NCBI GenBank assembly: GCA_963803065.1
Contig: CAWDKW010000015.1
Location: 62,001 to 126,000, forward strand
Direction of reading: 5' to 3'
From: DASXMT01 sp963803065
Lineage (GTDB): Bacteria > Actinomycetota > Acidimicrobiia > Acidimicrobiales > RAAP-2
Length of the DNA: 64,000 nt
Under the pieces are notes generated by a model. That model was not told where the DNA came from and searched no databases. It saw only the letters and a program-made list of their open reading frames with translations. Position numbers and translations under genes: made by a program. The first letter of the stretch is position 1. Every line of letters starts with the position of its first letter. Of this stretch, positions 48,325-57,252 are shown in pieces.

Positions 48325-49839
48325 CTAAGTCCGGACGGGCGGGGCATCGAGAGCGCAGTGCATGCACTCGGGCGCCGCCACGGCGGCCTCAGGGACCGGA
48401 CCTGGACGGGTCGGGTTGCGGATGGCCACGGCGGCGAGGATGCCTCCGGCAATGCAGGCCCCGGCGGAAATGGCCACCGCAGTCTGGAACCCGGCGGCGA
48501 ACTGGTGGGGGTGCAGGTAGCTGTCGCCGGAAATGCCGGCCAAGGCGGGCAGGACGGCCACGGCGATCAGACCGCCGGTCCGAGCCACGTCGTTGTTCAC
48601 CGCCGAAGCCAACCCGGCATGCTCCACGGCGACCGAGGACATGGCCGTGGCGGTCAGGGGAGCGACGGTGATGGCCAATCCCGCCCCGAAGATGAGGACG
48701 GCGGGGAGCACGTAGACGACGTAGCTCGAGCCGCCAGTCGAGCGCACAAGGAGGGCCAGGCCCGCGCCGACGACGATCGGACCGAGGCCCATCTGGAGTC
48801 GAGGGCCGAGTCGGGTGGCCAGCCTTCCCGAGCGGGCGGAGAACACCAGCATGATGGCGGTGACAGGCAAGAGCGCAAGCCCTGACTCGAGCGGTGAGTA
48901 CCCGGACACCACCTGGAGTTCGATGGGCAGCAGGAACAGGGCCCCGCCCAAGGCGGCGTAGACCACGAAGGTGACCGCGTTGGTGGCACTGAACTGGCGC
49001 GCACGGAAGAGGGACAACGGGAGCATCGGGCTCCGTTTGTGCTCCTCGACGACGAGGAACGCCACCAGCCCGGCACCGGCGATGCACAACATGGTCAGGA
49101 TCACCGGGGATGACCAGCCGAGGCTGGGCCCTTCGATCAGTGCGTAGGTGACGGCCGCCAGCCACACGATGCCGAGAGCGGCGCCGGTCATATCGAGCGT
49201 ACCGGTGGTGGTGGGGTCCCTCGACTCGGGGACATGACGGGCAGTGAGGACGAGCACCACGACCACGATGGGGACATTGATGAAGAACACCCATCGCCAG
49301 GAAGCGACGGAGATGAGATACCCGCCGATCAGGGGTCCGGCCGCAGTGGTGAGGCCTCCGAGCCCGGACCAGGCGCCGATGGCCTGGGCGCGGTCCTCAG
49401 GTTCGAATGACGCCTGCAGAATGGCCAGGCTTCCCGGCGTCAACAGGGCGGCGCCGATGCCCTGCAGGGCCCGCATGGCGATGAGGAACCCGGCGTTGGG
49501 GGCCAGGCCGCAGGCCATGGAGGTCACGGCGAACCAGGCGACACCGATGGAGAAGACGCGACGCCGCCCGAAGCGGTCGCCGAGCGTACCGCCCAGGAGC
49601 AAGAAGGCGGCAAGCGTGAGGGTGTAGGCGGTGACGACCCATTGCAGTGGTCCGAGCCCGGTATGGAAGTCCCTCCCGATGGTTGGCAGGGCAATGCCCA
49701 CCACGGTGGCGTCCAGCGCGGCAATGCCGGACCCGAGGACCGAGGCGGCAATGACCCATCGGCCGGCGGCCGAACGGTAGCGAAGTGGCCCCGACGCCGG
49801 GTCGGAGGAGCCGGGACCGGTAACCGGTGATCCTGTCAG
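48325..49839 (-). CDS. MFS drug-type transporter, DHA2/EmrB family, probable CTG start
   Basis: A 14-helix MFS transporter. Motifs are LDATVVGIALPTIGRDF, GDRFGRRRVFSIG and LQGIGAALLTPGSLAIL, as in EmrB/QacA exporters. The first ATG, GTG or TTG in frame is GTG 49704, but that would cut off TM1. The frame stays open upstream with a good start of the family, RWVIAASVLGSGIAALDATVV. A CTG at 49839 overlaps the stop of the CBS gene as CTGA, giving 504 residues, a normal size. The CTG start is inference. Confidence 0.82.
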   Translation of the reverse strand: MTGSPVTGPGSSDPASGPLRYRSAAGRWVIAASVLGSGIAALDATVVGIALPTIGRDFHTGLGPLQWVVTAYTLTLAAFLLLGGTLGDRFGRRRVFSIGVAWFAVTSMACGLAPNAGFLIAMRALQGIGAALLTPGSLAILQASFEPEDRAQAIGAWSGLGGLTTAAGPLIGGYLISVASWRWVFFINVPIVVVVLVLTARHVPESRDPTTTGTLDMTGAALGIVWLAAVTYALIEGPSLGWSSPVILTMLCIAGAGLVAFLVVEEHKRSPMLPLSLFRARQFSATNAVTFVVYAALGGALFLLPIELQVVSGYSPLESGLALLPVTAIMLVFSARSGRLATRLGPRLQMGLGPIVVGAGLALLVRSTGGSSYVVYVLPAVLIFGAGLAITVAPLTATAMSSVAVEHAGLASAVNNDVARTGGLIAVAVLPALAGISGDSYLHPHQFAAGFQTAVAISAGACIAGGILAAVAIRNPTRPGPVPEAAVAAPECMHCALDAPPVRT

Positions 49840-50267
49840 CGCGCGTTGATGTAGTCGAAGAGCTCGGCGCGGTCCTTTTCGAGGTCGCCGATCCGGCTCT
49901 TGACCACGTCGCCGATGCTGACGATGCCAACCAGGATGCCGTCCTTGACCACGGGGACATGGCGGATGCGACGTTCGGTCATGATGCTCATCAGGAGGTC
50001 GGTATCGTCGTCGGGCGAACAGGAGTACACCGTCGACGACATGATCGACGAGACCGGCTGGTGGACGAGGTCGTCACCGAGCTCATGGAGCATGCGGACC
50101 ACGTCACGTTCGGAGACGATCCCCTCGATGTGCTGTCCGTCGGAGGACACGACCAGCGCCCCGATCTTGTGTCGGGATAGTTCCGCCACCGCTTGGTCTA
50201 CGGTGGCGTCGCCGCGGATGGTGTCGACTGCCGTACCTTTGGCTGCAAGCAGGGTCGAGATCTGCAC
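49836..50267 (-). CDS. CBS-domain pair protein
   Basis: A 143-residue protein made of two CBS domains (IGALVVSSDGQHIEGIVSERDVVR and HVPVVKDGILVGIVSIGDVVK, given in part), which usually bind adenine nucleotides. GTG 50267 gives the common stand-alone length; longer readings pass through repeats. It precedes the MFS gene with a CTGA overlap. Confidence 0.85.
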   Translation of the reverse strand: MQISTLLAAKGTAVDTIRGDATVDQAVAELSRHKIGALVVSSDGQHIEGIVSERDVVRMLHELGDDLVHQPVSSIMSSTVYSCSPDDDTDLLMSIMTERRIRHVPVVKDGILVGIVSIGDVVKSRIGDLEKDRAELFDYINAR

Positions 50268-50349
50268 CGTATGGACCCCCCGATCGGAGTGGTGTTCTTT
50301 TCCAAAACGTACCCTACCGGCGCGTCCAGTGCATCGGAAGCGTGATCCA

Positions 50350-50460
50350 GGAACACCCCTGTTCTGGAAGCGGCAACGCCCTGTTCTGGAAGCGGCAACG
50401 CCCTGTTGGGGAGCCGGAACGACCTGTGGGAGAACCGGAACGACCTGTTGGGAGAACCTG
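50350..50460. repeat. 21-22 bp tandem repeats upstream of the CBS gene
   Basis: About five units of the type CCTGTTCTGGAAGCGGCAACG, becoming more degenerate rightwards, lie between the NlpC gene and the CBS gene. Confidence 0.8.
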
Positions 50461-50518
50461 GATGGCCGGGGTCTGCGGCCGAGTCCGGGACGGCCCGAAG
50501 ACGCTTGGTCCTCGCCTT

Positions 50519-51775
50519 CTAGGGTTGCCGCCCGATGGGCATGAGCGAGGGCCAGAACTGCCGGTCGACCGTCAGCACCGAGACGACCGACTTGTCGTTT
50601 GGCGCATCGATGGTCTGGTCGGCGCCGACATAGAGGGCCACGTGGTAGACGCTGTCCGGATTGCTCGGATTGCTGCCCCAAAAGACCAGGTCGCCGGCCT
50701 CGAGGGCATCGAGGGCTACCGGCGCACCCGCGGTCTCGTACTGGGCGTTGGCCACCCGGGCGATGCCGACGCCCGCCGAGCCCCAAGAGGCGTAGGCCAG
50801 ACCCGAGCAGTCGTAGGCCGTTGGCCCGTCACCCCCGAGGAGGTAGGGCTTGCCCAGCTGCTGGAGCGCGAACAGCGTCGCCCGGTCGCCCGGGGTGATG
50901 GGCTTCAGGAGGACCGCCTGAGTGGGCGGGGGACCACTCCCTGCGTCTCCGAACCCGTAGGACGTCCCGTTCTGGTCGACCACCCAGTAACCCTGACCCG
51001 AGCGCGTGGGCACCACGCGTTCGGCCGGTTCGGTGGCGATGCTGCCGGTGGAGCCGAAGTAGCCGGCGTCCCCGAAGGTGAAGACGCCCCCGTCACCGGC
51101 GAACATCCAATAGCCGCCACCGTCGGGGGTGGCGGTCAGGCCGACCATCGGTTGGTTCAGAGGCTGGCCGCCCATGGAGCCGAAGAAGCTGCCGTCGCCG
51201 AAGGTGAAGACCCCGCCGTCGGAGGCGATCAACCAGTAGCCCCCGCCGTCGGGCATCGCGGCCAGGCCCACGATGGGCTGGTTCAGGGGCTGGCCTCCTT
51301 CCGAGCCGTAGAATCCGGCATCGCCGAAGGTGAAGATCCCGCCGTCGGACGCCACCAGCCAGTAGCCCCGGCCGTCCGGCGTCGACGCCAGGCCCACGAT
51401 GGGCTGGTTCAGGGGCTGGCCTCCTTCCGAGCCGTAGAATCCGGCATCGCCGAAGGTGAAGATCCCGCCGTCGGACGCCACCAGCCAGTAGCCCCGGCCG
51501 TCCGGCGTCGCCTCGCTCCCGACGATGGGTTGATCGAGCACCGGCGTGGAGCCGAGGGACGGGGCGTGGCCAACGGCCAAGACCCCGCCGTCAGGTTGGG
51601 CCAACCAGAAGCTGGTGGGGGCGATGGCACCGTCGGCGTGCGCCGGTGCGGCGTCGAGCCCACCGACGAGGACCGAGACCAGCATGATCGCGGCGAGGGC
51701 TATCCCGGCGATTCTGGCCGGGCCAGGTGATCTGACTGGATTGGCTCGTGACGCTGCCGGGTCGGCTCGGGACAT
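50519..51775 (-). CDS. Secreted NlpC/P60 peptidase with propeller-like repeats
   Basis: A 418-residue exported cell-wall hydrolase. The signal or anchor is IAGIALAAIMLVSVLVGGL. About six repeats of roughly 40 residues follow, each like GYWLVASDGGIFTFGDAGFYGS, probably a beta-propeller-type wall-binding module. The C-terminal NlpC/P60 domain has catalytic Cys in YDCSGLAYASWG and His in VYHVALYVG. It should cut stem peptides. ATG 51775. Two neighbouring repeats are almost identical in DNA (126-bp period, about 51270-51520), so they expanded recently. Confidence 0.88.
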   Translation of the reverse strand: MSRADPAASRANPVRSPGPARIAGIALAAIMLVSVLVGGLDAAPAHADGAIAPTSFWLAQPDGGVLAVGHAPSLGSTPVLDQPIVGSEATPDGRGYWLVASDGGIFTFGDAGFYGSEGGQPLNQPIVGLASTPDGRGYWLVASDGGIFTFGDAGFYGSEGGQPLNQPIVGLAAMPDGGGYWLIASDGGVFTFGDGSFFGSMGGQPLNQPMVGLTATPDGGGYWMFAGDGGVFTFGDAGYFGSTGSIATEPAERVVPTRSGQGYWVVDQNGTSYGFGDAGSGPPPTQAVLLKPITPGDRATLFALQQLGKPYLLGGDGPTAYDCSGLAYASWGSAGVGIARVANAQYETAGAPVALDALEAGDLVFWGSNPSNPDSVYHVALYVGADQTIDAPNDKSVVSVLTVDRQFWPSLMPIGRQP

Positions 51776-51795
51776 TGCCGGGCAAGGGTACTCGT

Positions 51796-53031
51796 TCAGC
51801 CCCGCTGCTCCGCGGTTTTCGGCGCAGCTATGCGGGCTCGCATGATGGCCAGCCCGGACAGGACGCACAGCACGGCCAGGACGATGGAGCAGATCAGCGT
51901 GGCCCGGAAGTCTCCGATGTGCTGGGCAGAGACACCGACCCCGATGACCGGGATGGTCAGTCCGATGTAGGCGAACAGGAAGTAGGTAGACACGACCTGG
52001 CTGCGGGTGGCGGCCGGAGCCAGTCGGTTGGCGGTGGCCAGGCTGCCCAGGAACAGACAGCCCACGGCCACACCACCGACACCCGTTCCCACCAGGAAGA
52101 GGGGGAACGAAGCTTGCGAGAGCCCCGCGACGATGAGGGCCAGTGCGGGCAGGAAGATGCACAGACCCATCAACATCACGGTTCGGCTGGCCACGCGTGC
52201 GAGGGTCATCTGGGTCACGGTCGCAACGGCAAAGATGAAGAACACGACCGCACCGGCGATCGCCCGGTTGTCTTGGTCGAGCACCGTGGCCAGGAAGGAG
52301 GGCGCCAACGAGCTGAAGAGCCCGAGGAGGGCGAAGGCCGAGAACCCGGCCAGCGACGCGGCCAGGAACTCACCGCGGCCCCGCGTCGGGATGCCCAGGC
52401 CCCGGAACCGGTAGGTGAGGCGGCTCCTGGTCTCCACAGTCTCGGGGGAGAGGAGGAGGAAGACGGCTGCGACCGCCAATAATCCGAGGTAGACCTCGAA
52501 CACCAGGACGGTGGGATTCGGCCCATATTCGGCAAACAGCCCGGCCACCAGCGGCCCGAGCCCCAGCCCGCCCATGTTGGCCCCTGTCGACACCAGGGAA
52601 GCCCGGCGCCCCGACTCCGGGCCGGCCAAGTCGGTCAGTGCCGCCGTGGCCGTCCCCGTGATCAATCCGGCAGCGAGGCCCGAGAGGACACGCCCGACGA
52701 AGAGGAAGCCGAGCCCAGGGGCCAGGATGAACACCACGGTGCTGGCCGTGCTCGATGCCAGGGCGGTCCAGAGGACCGGTCGCCGGCCCACCTCGTCGGA
52801 CGACCGACCGGCGAAGAGGAGCGAGACCATCACCCCGGCCGCGTAGCTGGCATAGATGAGGGTGACGATGCCTTCGGAGAAGTGCCACGACGCCTGGTAC
52901 AGCACGTAGAGAGGTGTAGGCAGTGTCGTTCCGAGCATGCCGACGGCGAACACGTAGGCGATCAGCCAGAATGCGGTCGACCTGGATGCGTGCCGCTGCC
53001 GGTACTCCGCCATGGACCACGATCCTGTCAT
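51796..53031 (-). CDS. MFS transporter, 12 helices
   Basis: A 411-residue MFS protein. Motif A-like GRSSDEVGRRPVLW lies between helices 2 and 3, and GRVLSGLAAGLITGTATAAL is typical of helix 4-5. Twelve hydrophobic segments can be counted. ATG 53031, or ATG 53013 (MAEYRQRH). Divergent from a methyltransferase 70 bp away. Substrate unknown. Confidence 0.87.
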   Translation of the reverse strand: MTGSWSMAEYRQRHASRSTAFWLIAYVFAVGMLGTTLPTPLYVLYQASWHFSEGIVTLIYASYAAGVMVSLLFAGRSSDEVGRRPVLWTALASSTASTVVFILAPGLGFLFVGRVLSGLAAGLITGTATAALTDLAGPESGRRASLVSTGANMGGLGLGPLVAGLFAEYGPNPTVLVFEVYLGLLAVAAVFLLLSPETVETRSRLTYRFRGLGIPTRGRGEFLAASLAGFSAFALLGLFSSLAPSFLATVLDQDNRAIAGAVVFFIFAVATVTQMTLARVASRTVMLMGLCIFLPALALIVAGLSQASFPLFLVGTGVGGVAVGCLFLGSLATANRLAPAATRSQVVSTYFLFAYIGLTIPVIGVGVSAQHIGDFRATLICSIVLAVLCVLSGLAIMRARIAAPKTAEQRG

Positions 53032-53101
53032 GTCGACCAGGAATGTCGCCGCTCATGCGTCGCCCGGCGACCGGCTGCGGTCAACGGCCTACGCTTGTGG
53101 C

Positions 53102-53701
53102 GTGAAGGAGGCCGCCACCCACAACCCATGGCTCGGTGGCGATCGGGCTCGCGGCGCCGGCTATGACGAGCGGTTCCATGCGCTGGCCGCGAGCGGGGAG
53201 GACGTCCATGGGGAAGCCGATTTTGTTGCTTCACTCGGGGTCCGCTCCGTGCTCGATGCCGGGTGTGGCACCGGTCGCGTGGCCATCGAGCTGGCGCGCC
53301 GCGGGCTCGACGTGGCCGGTGTCGACTTCGATGGGGCGATGCTCGACACCGCTCGCGACAAGGCCCCGGAGCTGTCATGGCGAGTCGCCGATCTGACCGA
53401 TCCCCGCCTCGACCTGGGCCGTGACTTCGAAGCCGTGGTGATGGCGGGCAACGTGATGATCTTCCTGACGCCGGGGACCGAGGGTGCCGTCCTGGGGACA
53501 GCCGTCCGTCACCTACGTCCGTCGGGCCTTCTTGTGTGCGGGTTCTCGCTCCGCCCCGGCGGTCTGGGGACGACCGAGTACGACCACCTGGCCGAGGAGG
53601 CTGGATTGAGCCTGACCCAGCGCTGGAGTACGTGGGACAGAGCGCCCTTCGCCGACGACGACACCTATGCCGTCTCGGTGCATCGCTTCGACAATCTCTA
53701 A
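53102..53701 (+). CDS. Class I SAM-dependent methyltransferase
   Basis: A 199-residue methyltransferase with motif I SVLDAGCGTGRVAIELARRG and VAGVDFDGAMLDTAR. The N-terminus YDERFHALAASGEDVHGEADFV is of the small-molecule type. GTG 53102 is preceded by TACGCT about 9 bp upstream, so a leaderless message is possible. Acceptor unknown. Confidence 0.85.
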   Translation: MKEAATHNPWLGGDRARGAGYDERFHALAASGEDVHGEADFVASLGVRSVLDAGCGTGRVAIELARRGLDVAGVDFDGAMLDTARDKAPELSWRVADLTDPRLDLGRDFEAVVMAGNVMIFLTPGTEGAVLGTAVRHLRPSGLLVCGFSLRPGGLGTTEYDHLAEEAGLSLTQRWSTWDRAPFADDDTYAVSVHRFDNL

Positions 53702-53746
53702 CCCTTCACTTAATGGTTAGAGATGAGTTAAACCTAAGCATGATGG

Positions 53747-54868
53747 TTATACCGCCACTCCAGCTCCCAGACGTTCGGTCGCCTCGATGTACTCCTCGAC
53801 CATCTCGTAGATGACGTCTTTTGCCTTGCGCACGGTTGTAGCCCGCCCGATGACTTGTCCGCACGGGTTGAAGGCCACATCCTTGGCCTGGACGGGGTAG
53901 CGCGATCCACGTGAGACCGCTTCGATGGCCACCAGCATCTGCAGGGGCATCGGGAGCGGGTCGGGGGTGTCGTCGGCCTCCCAGGCGTCGGTCCAGTCGT
54001 TCTTCAGCATGCGCGCCGGCTTGCCGGTGAACGACCGGGAACGGATGGTGTCCCGGCTGGTGGCGGCGAGGTAGGTCTCCATCTGCGCAGGCGAGGAGGA
54101 CGACTCCTCGACGGTCAGCCACAGCGTGCCCGTCCACACCCCCTGGGCTCCCATGGCCAAGGCCGCAGCCATCTGGCGACCGCTTCCGATGCCACCGGCA
54201 GCGAGGACGGGCAGGGGGGCAACGGCGTCGATGACCTCGGGCCACAACACAATGCTGCCGACATCTCCCGTATGGCCGCCGCCCTCGGATCCCTGACAGA
54301 TGACGAAGTCCAGACCGGCCTCCTTGTGACGCAGGGCGTGCTTCACCGAGCCGGCGAGAGCGCCGATCATCAAGCCGGCCGACTGGACCCGCTCGACCAC
54401 GTCGGGCGGGGGGGTGCCGAGCGCGTTGGCGATGAGCTTGACCTTGGGATGCCGGAGGGCCACGTCGATGAGCCCGTGGGCATGGGCTGCCGTCCAGCCC
54501 ATCATGCCCGTGCTCTTTTCCTCGCTCTCGGGGATCTCGGGCACGCCATGGTCGGCAAGCAGCTTCCGAGCAAACTCGCGGTGGGTGGCGGGGACCATGC
54601 CTTGGAGCTGGGCCTCGAGCTTGGTTGGGTCCATCTCGTCCATGCCCTCGTACTTGGCCGGAATGACGATGTCGACGCCATAGGGGTTATCGCCGACATG
54701 CTCGTCGATCCATGTCAGCTCGACCTCGAGCTGCTCGGGGTTAAAGGCGATGGCGCCGAGCACACCGATGCCGCCGGCATTCGATACCGCGGCCACGACG
54801 TCCCGGCAGTGGGTGAAGGCGAAGATCGGGAACTCGATCCCGAGCCGTTGGCGAATTTCGGTGTTCAT
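53747..54868 (-). CDS. Nitronate monooxygenase-like FMN enzyme
   Basis: A 373-residue enzyme of the 2-nitropropane dioxygenase/nitronate monooxygenase family. It starts with the FMN-barrel pattern RLGIEFPIFAFTHCRDVVAAVSNAGG (seen in part). The catalytic-type His is in QGSEGGGHTGDVGS and the phosphate site in LAAGGIGSGRQMAAALAMGAQGV. The start overlaps the TetR stop as ATGA, so the regulator and enzyme form one transcript. Related enzymes also act as enoyl reductases. Confidence 0.87.
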   Translation of the reverse strand: MNTEIRQRLGIEFPIFAFTHCRDVVAAVSNAGGIGVLGAIAFNPEQLEVELTWIDEHVGDNPYGVDIVIPAKYEGMDEMDPTKLEAQLQGMVPATHREFARKLLADHGVPEIPESEEKSTGMMGWTAAHAHGLIDVALRHPKVKLIANALGTPPPDVVERVQSAGLMIGALAGSVKHALRHKEAGLDFVICQGSEGGGHTGDVGSIVLWPEVIDAVAPLPVLAAGGIGSGRQMAAALAMGAQGVWTGTLWLTVEESSSSPAQMETYLAATSRDTIRSRSFTGKPARMLKNDWTDAWEADDTPDPLPMPLQMLVAIEAVSRGSRYPVQAKDVAFNPCGQVIGRATTVRKAKDVIYEMVEEYIEATERLGAGVAV

Positions 54869-55599
54869 GAGCTGTGCTCCTGTCTCGTGGGGGAGTGGTC
54901 GATGATCTCTGCCCGTGTGCCCGTGGTCTCGGCGGGGCTCCGGCCCGTGGTCTCGGCGGGGCTCCGGCCCGTGGTCTCGGCGGGGCTCCGGCCCGTGGTC
55001 TCGGTCGCCAGCCCGAGGAGGGCGGCCAGTCCGGCGACTGCGGTCTGGTCGCTCACCGAACCGGGATCGACCCTTTGCTGCATAGCCAGCCCGTGCAAGA
55101 GGGCCTTGACCAGGATGGCCAACTGGTCGGGCGGAGCAACCGGCTGCGAGCCCACCTCGTTGGCCCACCAGGAGAGCTCTCGCTCGCTGCGGGGCTGTGA
55201 CTCCCGGTTGCGCGCTCGGAGCACCGCAGCCACATCAGGGTCGCGGGCCGCACGCAACCACAGCTCGTGCTCCAAGAGCATCCAGCGCCGCACCCGCTCG
55301 TCGGTGCCCTTGCCGATGTTGTCCCACACCGCTCCCAGCTGGGCCATCGGCTCGTCGGTCACCGCCACCTCGGCGAACAGGACGGCCAGAAACGATTGCT
55401 GCCACCAATCGAGAAGGGCTAACAGGAGACCCTGCTTGGAACCAAAATGGGCGTAGACGGCGCCCGAGGTCCGCCCGGCTGCCGCGGCCACGGCATCGAC
55501 CGAGACACCGTCGATGCCATGTTCGGCGAAGAGGTCAGCAGATGCAGCCAACAGCCGGGCCCGAGTCTCGGCCTTTCGCTCGTCCTGGGTTAGTGCCAC
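54865..55599 (-). CDS. TetR family regulator with C-terminal octapeptide repeats
   Basis: A 244-residue TetR regulator. The helix-turn-helix is ADLFAEHGIDGVSVDAVAAAAGRTSGAVYAHFGSK (shown as a span). The C-terminal 40 residues contain the repeat ETTGRSPA three times plus a partial copy, from 24-bp DNA repeats at 54921-55004. GTG 55599 has GGGAGG upstream. It is translationally coupled to the nitronate monooxygenase gene, which it probably regulates with itself. Confidence 0.88.
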   Translation of the reverse strand: MALTQDERKAETRARLLAASADLFAEHGIDGVSVDAVAAAAGRTSGAVYAHFGSKQGLLLALLDWWQQSFLAVLFAEVAVTDEPMAQLGAVWDNIGKGTDERVRRWMLLEHELWLRAARDPDVAAVLRARNRESQPRSERELSWWANEVGSQPVAPPDQLAILVKALLHGLAMQQRVDPGSVSDQTAVAGLAALLGLATETTGRSPAETTGRSPAETTGRSPAETTGTRAEIIDHSPTRQEHSS

Positions 55600-55666
55600 C
55601 GGTCGCCTCCCTCCCCGTACTCGTCCGGCGCCCTCAAGTTACGTAGGAAACTCTATATATCTGAGG

Positions 55667-55708
55667 GGGGCAGCGCAACGGGGGCAGCGCAACGGGGGCA
55701 GCGCAACG
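55667..55708. repeat. Three 14-bp tandem repeats
   Basis: GGGGCAGCGCAACG three times head to tail in the region between the TetR and aldehyde dehydrogenase genes. CTATATAT just to the left is the most AT-rich piece of this promoter region. Confidence 0.85.
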
Positions 55709-55787
55709 GCGGCAATCGGGCAAGCACACCGATGGGCCGCCCGGGTTTAGGGTGAGGGGCGGTATGAACCGCTGAGGAGGCCTCGAA

Positions 55788-57206
55788 ATGGACAACCGGG
55801 ACAAGCTCTACATCGACGGGGCATGGGTGGCCTCGACCGGGACGGGCACGCTGAGCGTGATCGACTCCACCACCGAAGAGGTGTTGGCCACCGTCCCCGA
55901 AGGGACAGTGGAGGACATCGACCGTGCCGTAGCCGCTGCCCGCCGGGCCTTTCCGGCCTGGGCCGACACCTCGGTCGAAGAACGAGCAAAGATGCTGACC
56001 CGGGTGCAGGAGGCGCTGGGGACTCGAATGGACGAGCTCGCCGACATGATCACCCACGAGGTCGGCATGCCGTTGACGTTGTCCGGTCTCATCCAGGTCG
56101 GTCTGCCCATGATGACGTTCGGCTCGATGGCCGAAGTGGCGACGGAATTCACCTGGGAGCAGGAGGTCGGGAACTCCCTCATCGTTCGCGAGCCGATCGG
56201 CGTCGTTGGCGCCATCACCCCGTGGAACTATCCGCTTCATCAGATTGCGGCCAAGGTGGCGCCGGCACTGGCCGCAGGATGCACCGTCGTCCTGAAGCCG
56301 AGCGAGGTGGCGCCGCTCAACGCCTTCGTCCTGGCCGAGGTGTTCGACGAGGTGGGTCTTCCTCCCGGGGTCTTCAACCTGGTGACCGGGCTAGGACCGG
56401 TCGTAGGAGAAGCGATTGCGGCCCACCGCGATGTCGACATGGTGTCCTTCACCGGGTCGACACGGGCCGGGAAGCGGGTCTCCGAGGTCGCGTCGGCGAC
56501 CGTCAAGCGAGTGGCCCTCGAACTGGGTGGCAAGTCGGCCAATGTCATCCTGAGTGGCGCCGACCTGGAAAAGGCTGTCCCCGATGGTGTGAGCAAGTGC
56601 TACATGAACTCGGGCCAGACCTGCAGCGCCCTCACCCGGATGCTGGTGCCTCGGGACAAGCTTGCCGAGGTGGAGTCGCTGGCGACTGCCGCCGCCGAGA
56701 GCTTTACCCCCGGGAATCCGTTCGAGAAAGCCACACGCCTCGGCCCACTGGTCTCAGCCGTCCAGCGGGACCGGGTGCGGGGTTACATCCAGCGAGGTGA
56801 GGAAGAGGGAGCCCGCCTGGTGACGGGAGGGGCCGAGGCGCCCGATGGCCTCGAGAGCGGGTACTTCGTCCGACCCACGGTGTTCTCAGATGTCACGCGG
56901 GATATGACCATCGCCAGAGAGGAGATCTTCGGGCCCGTGCTCTCGATCATTCCCTACGACACCGAAGACGAGGCCATCGAGATTGCCAACGACACCGACT
57001 ACGGCTTGGCCGGCGGTGTCTGGGCCGAGGACGCAGACCATGCCAACGCGGTAGCGCGCAAGCTCCGTAGCGGCCAGGTGGAGGTCAACGGTGGCGGTTT
57101 CAATCCAGTGGCCCCCTTCGGGGGCTACAAGCAGTCCGGAAACGGCCGCGAGTACGGCAACTTCGGATTCGAGGAGTTCCTCGAGGTGAAGTCGCTGCAG
57201 CGCTGA
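55788..57206 (+). CDS. NAD-dependent aldehyde dehydrogenase
   Basis: A 472-residue aldehyde dehydrogenase oxidising an aldehyde to its acid. Catalytic Glu245 is in LELGGKSANV, Cys279 in NSGQTCSA and Asn147 in PWNYP. The length is normal. ATG 55788 has a GAGGAGG site upstream. It is divergent from the TetR gene and may be under its control. Substrate unknown. Confidence 0.92.
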   Translation: MDNRDKLYIDGAWVASTGTGTLSVIDSTTEEVLATVPEGTVEDIDRAVAAARRAFPAWADTSVEERAKMLTRVQEALGTRMDELADMITHEVGMPLTLSGLIQVGLPMMTFGSMAEVATEFTWEQEVGNSLIVREPIGVVGAITPWNYPLHQIAAKVAPALAAGCTVVLKPSEVAPLNAFVLAEVFDEVGLPPGVFNLVTGLGPVVGEAIAAHRDVDMVSFTGSTRAGKRVSEVASATVKRVALELGGKSANVILSGADLEKAVPDGVSKCYMNSGQTCSALTRMLVPRDKLAEVESLATAAAESFTPGNPFEKATRLGPLVSAVQRDRVRGYIQRGEEEGARLVTGGAEAPDGLESGYFVRPTVFSDVTRDMTIAREEIFGPVLSIIPYDTEDEAIEIANDTDYGLAGGVWAEDADHANAVARKLRSGQVEVNGGGFNPVAPFGGYKQSGNGREYGNFGFEEFLEVKSLQR

Positions 57207-57252
57207 GCGATCCGAGCCCGCTGAGGGCTCACATCGTGACCAGGGGCGCTTG

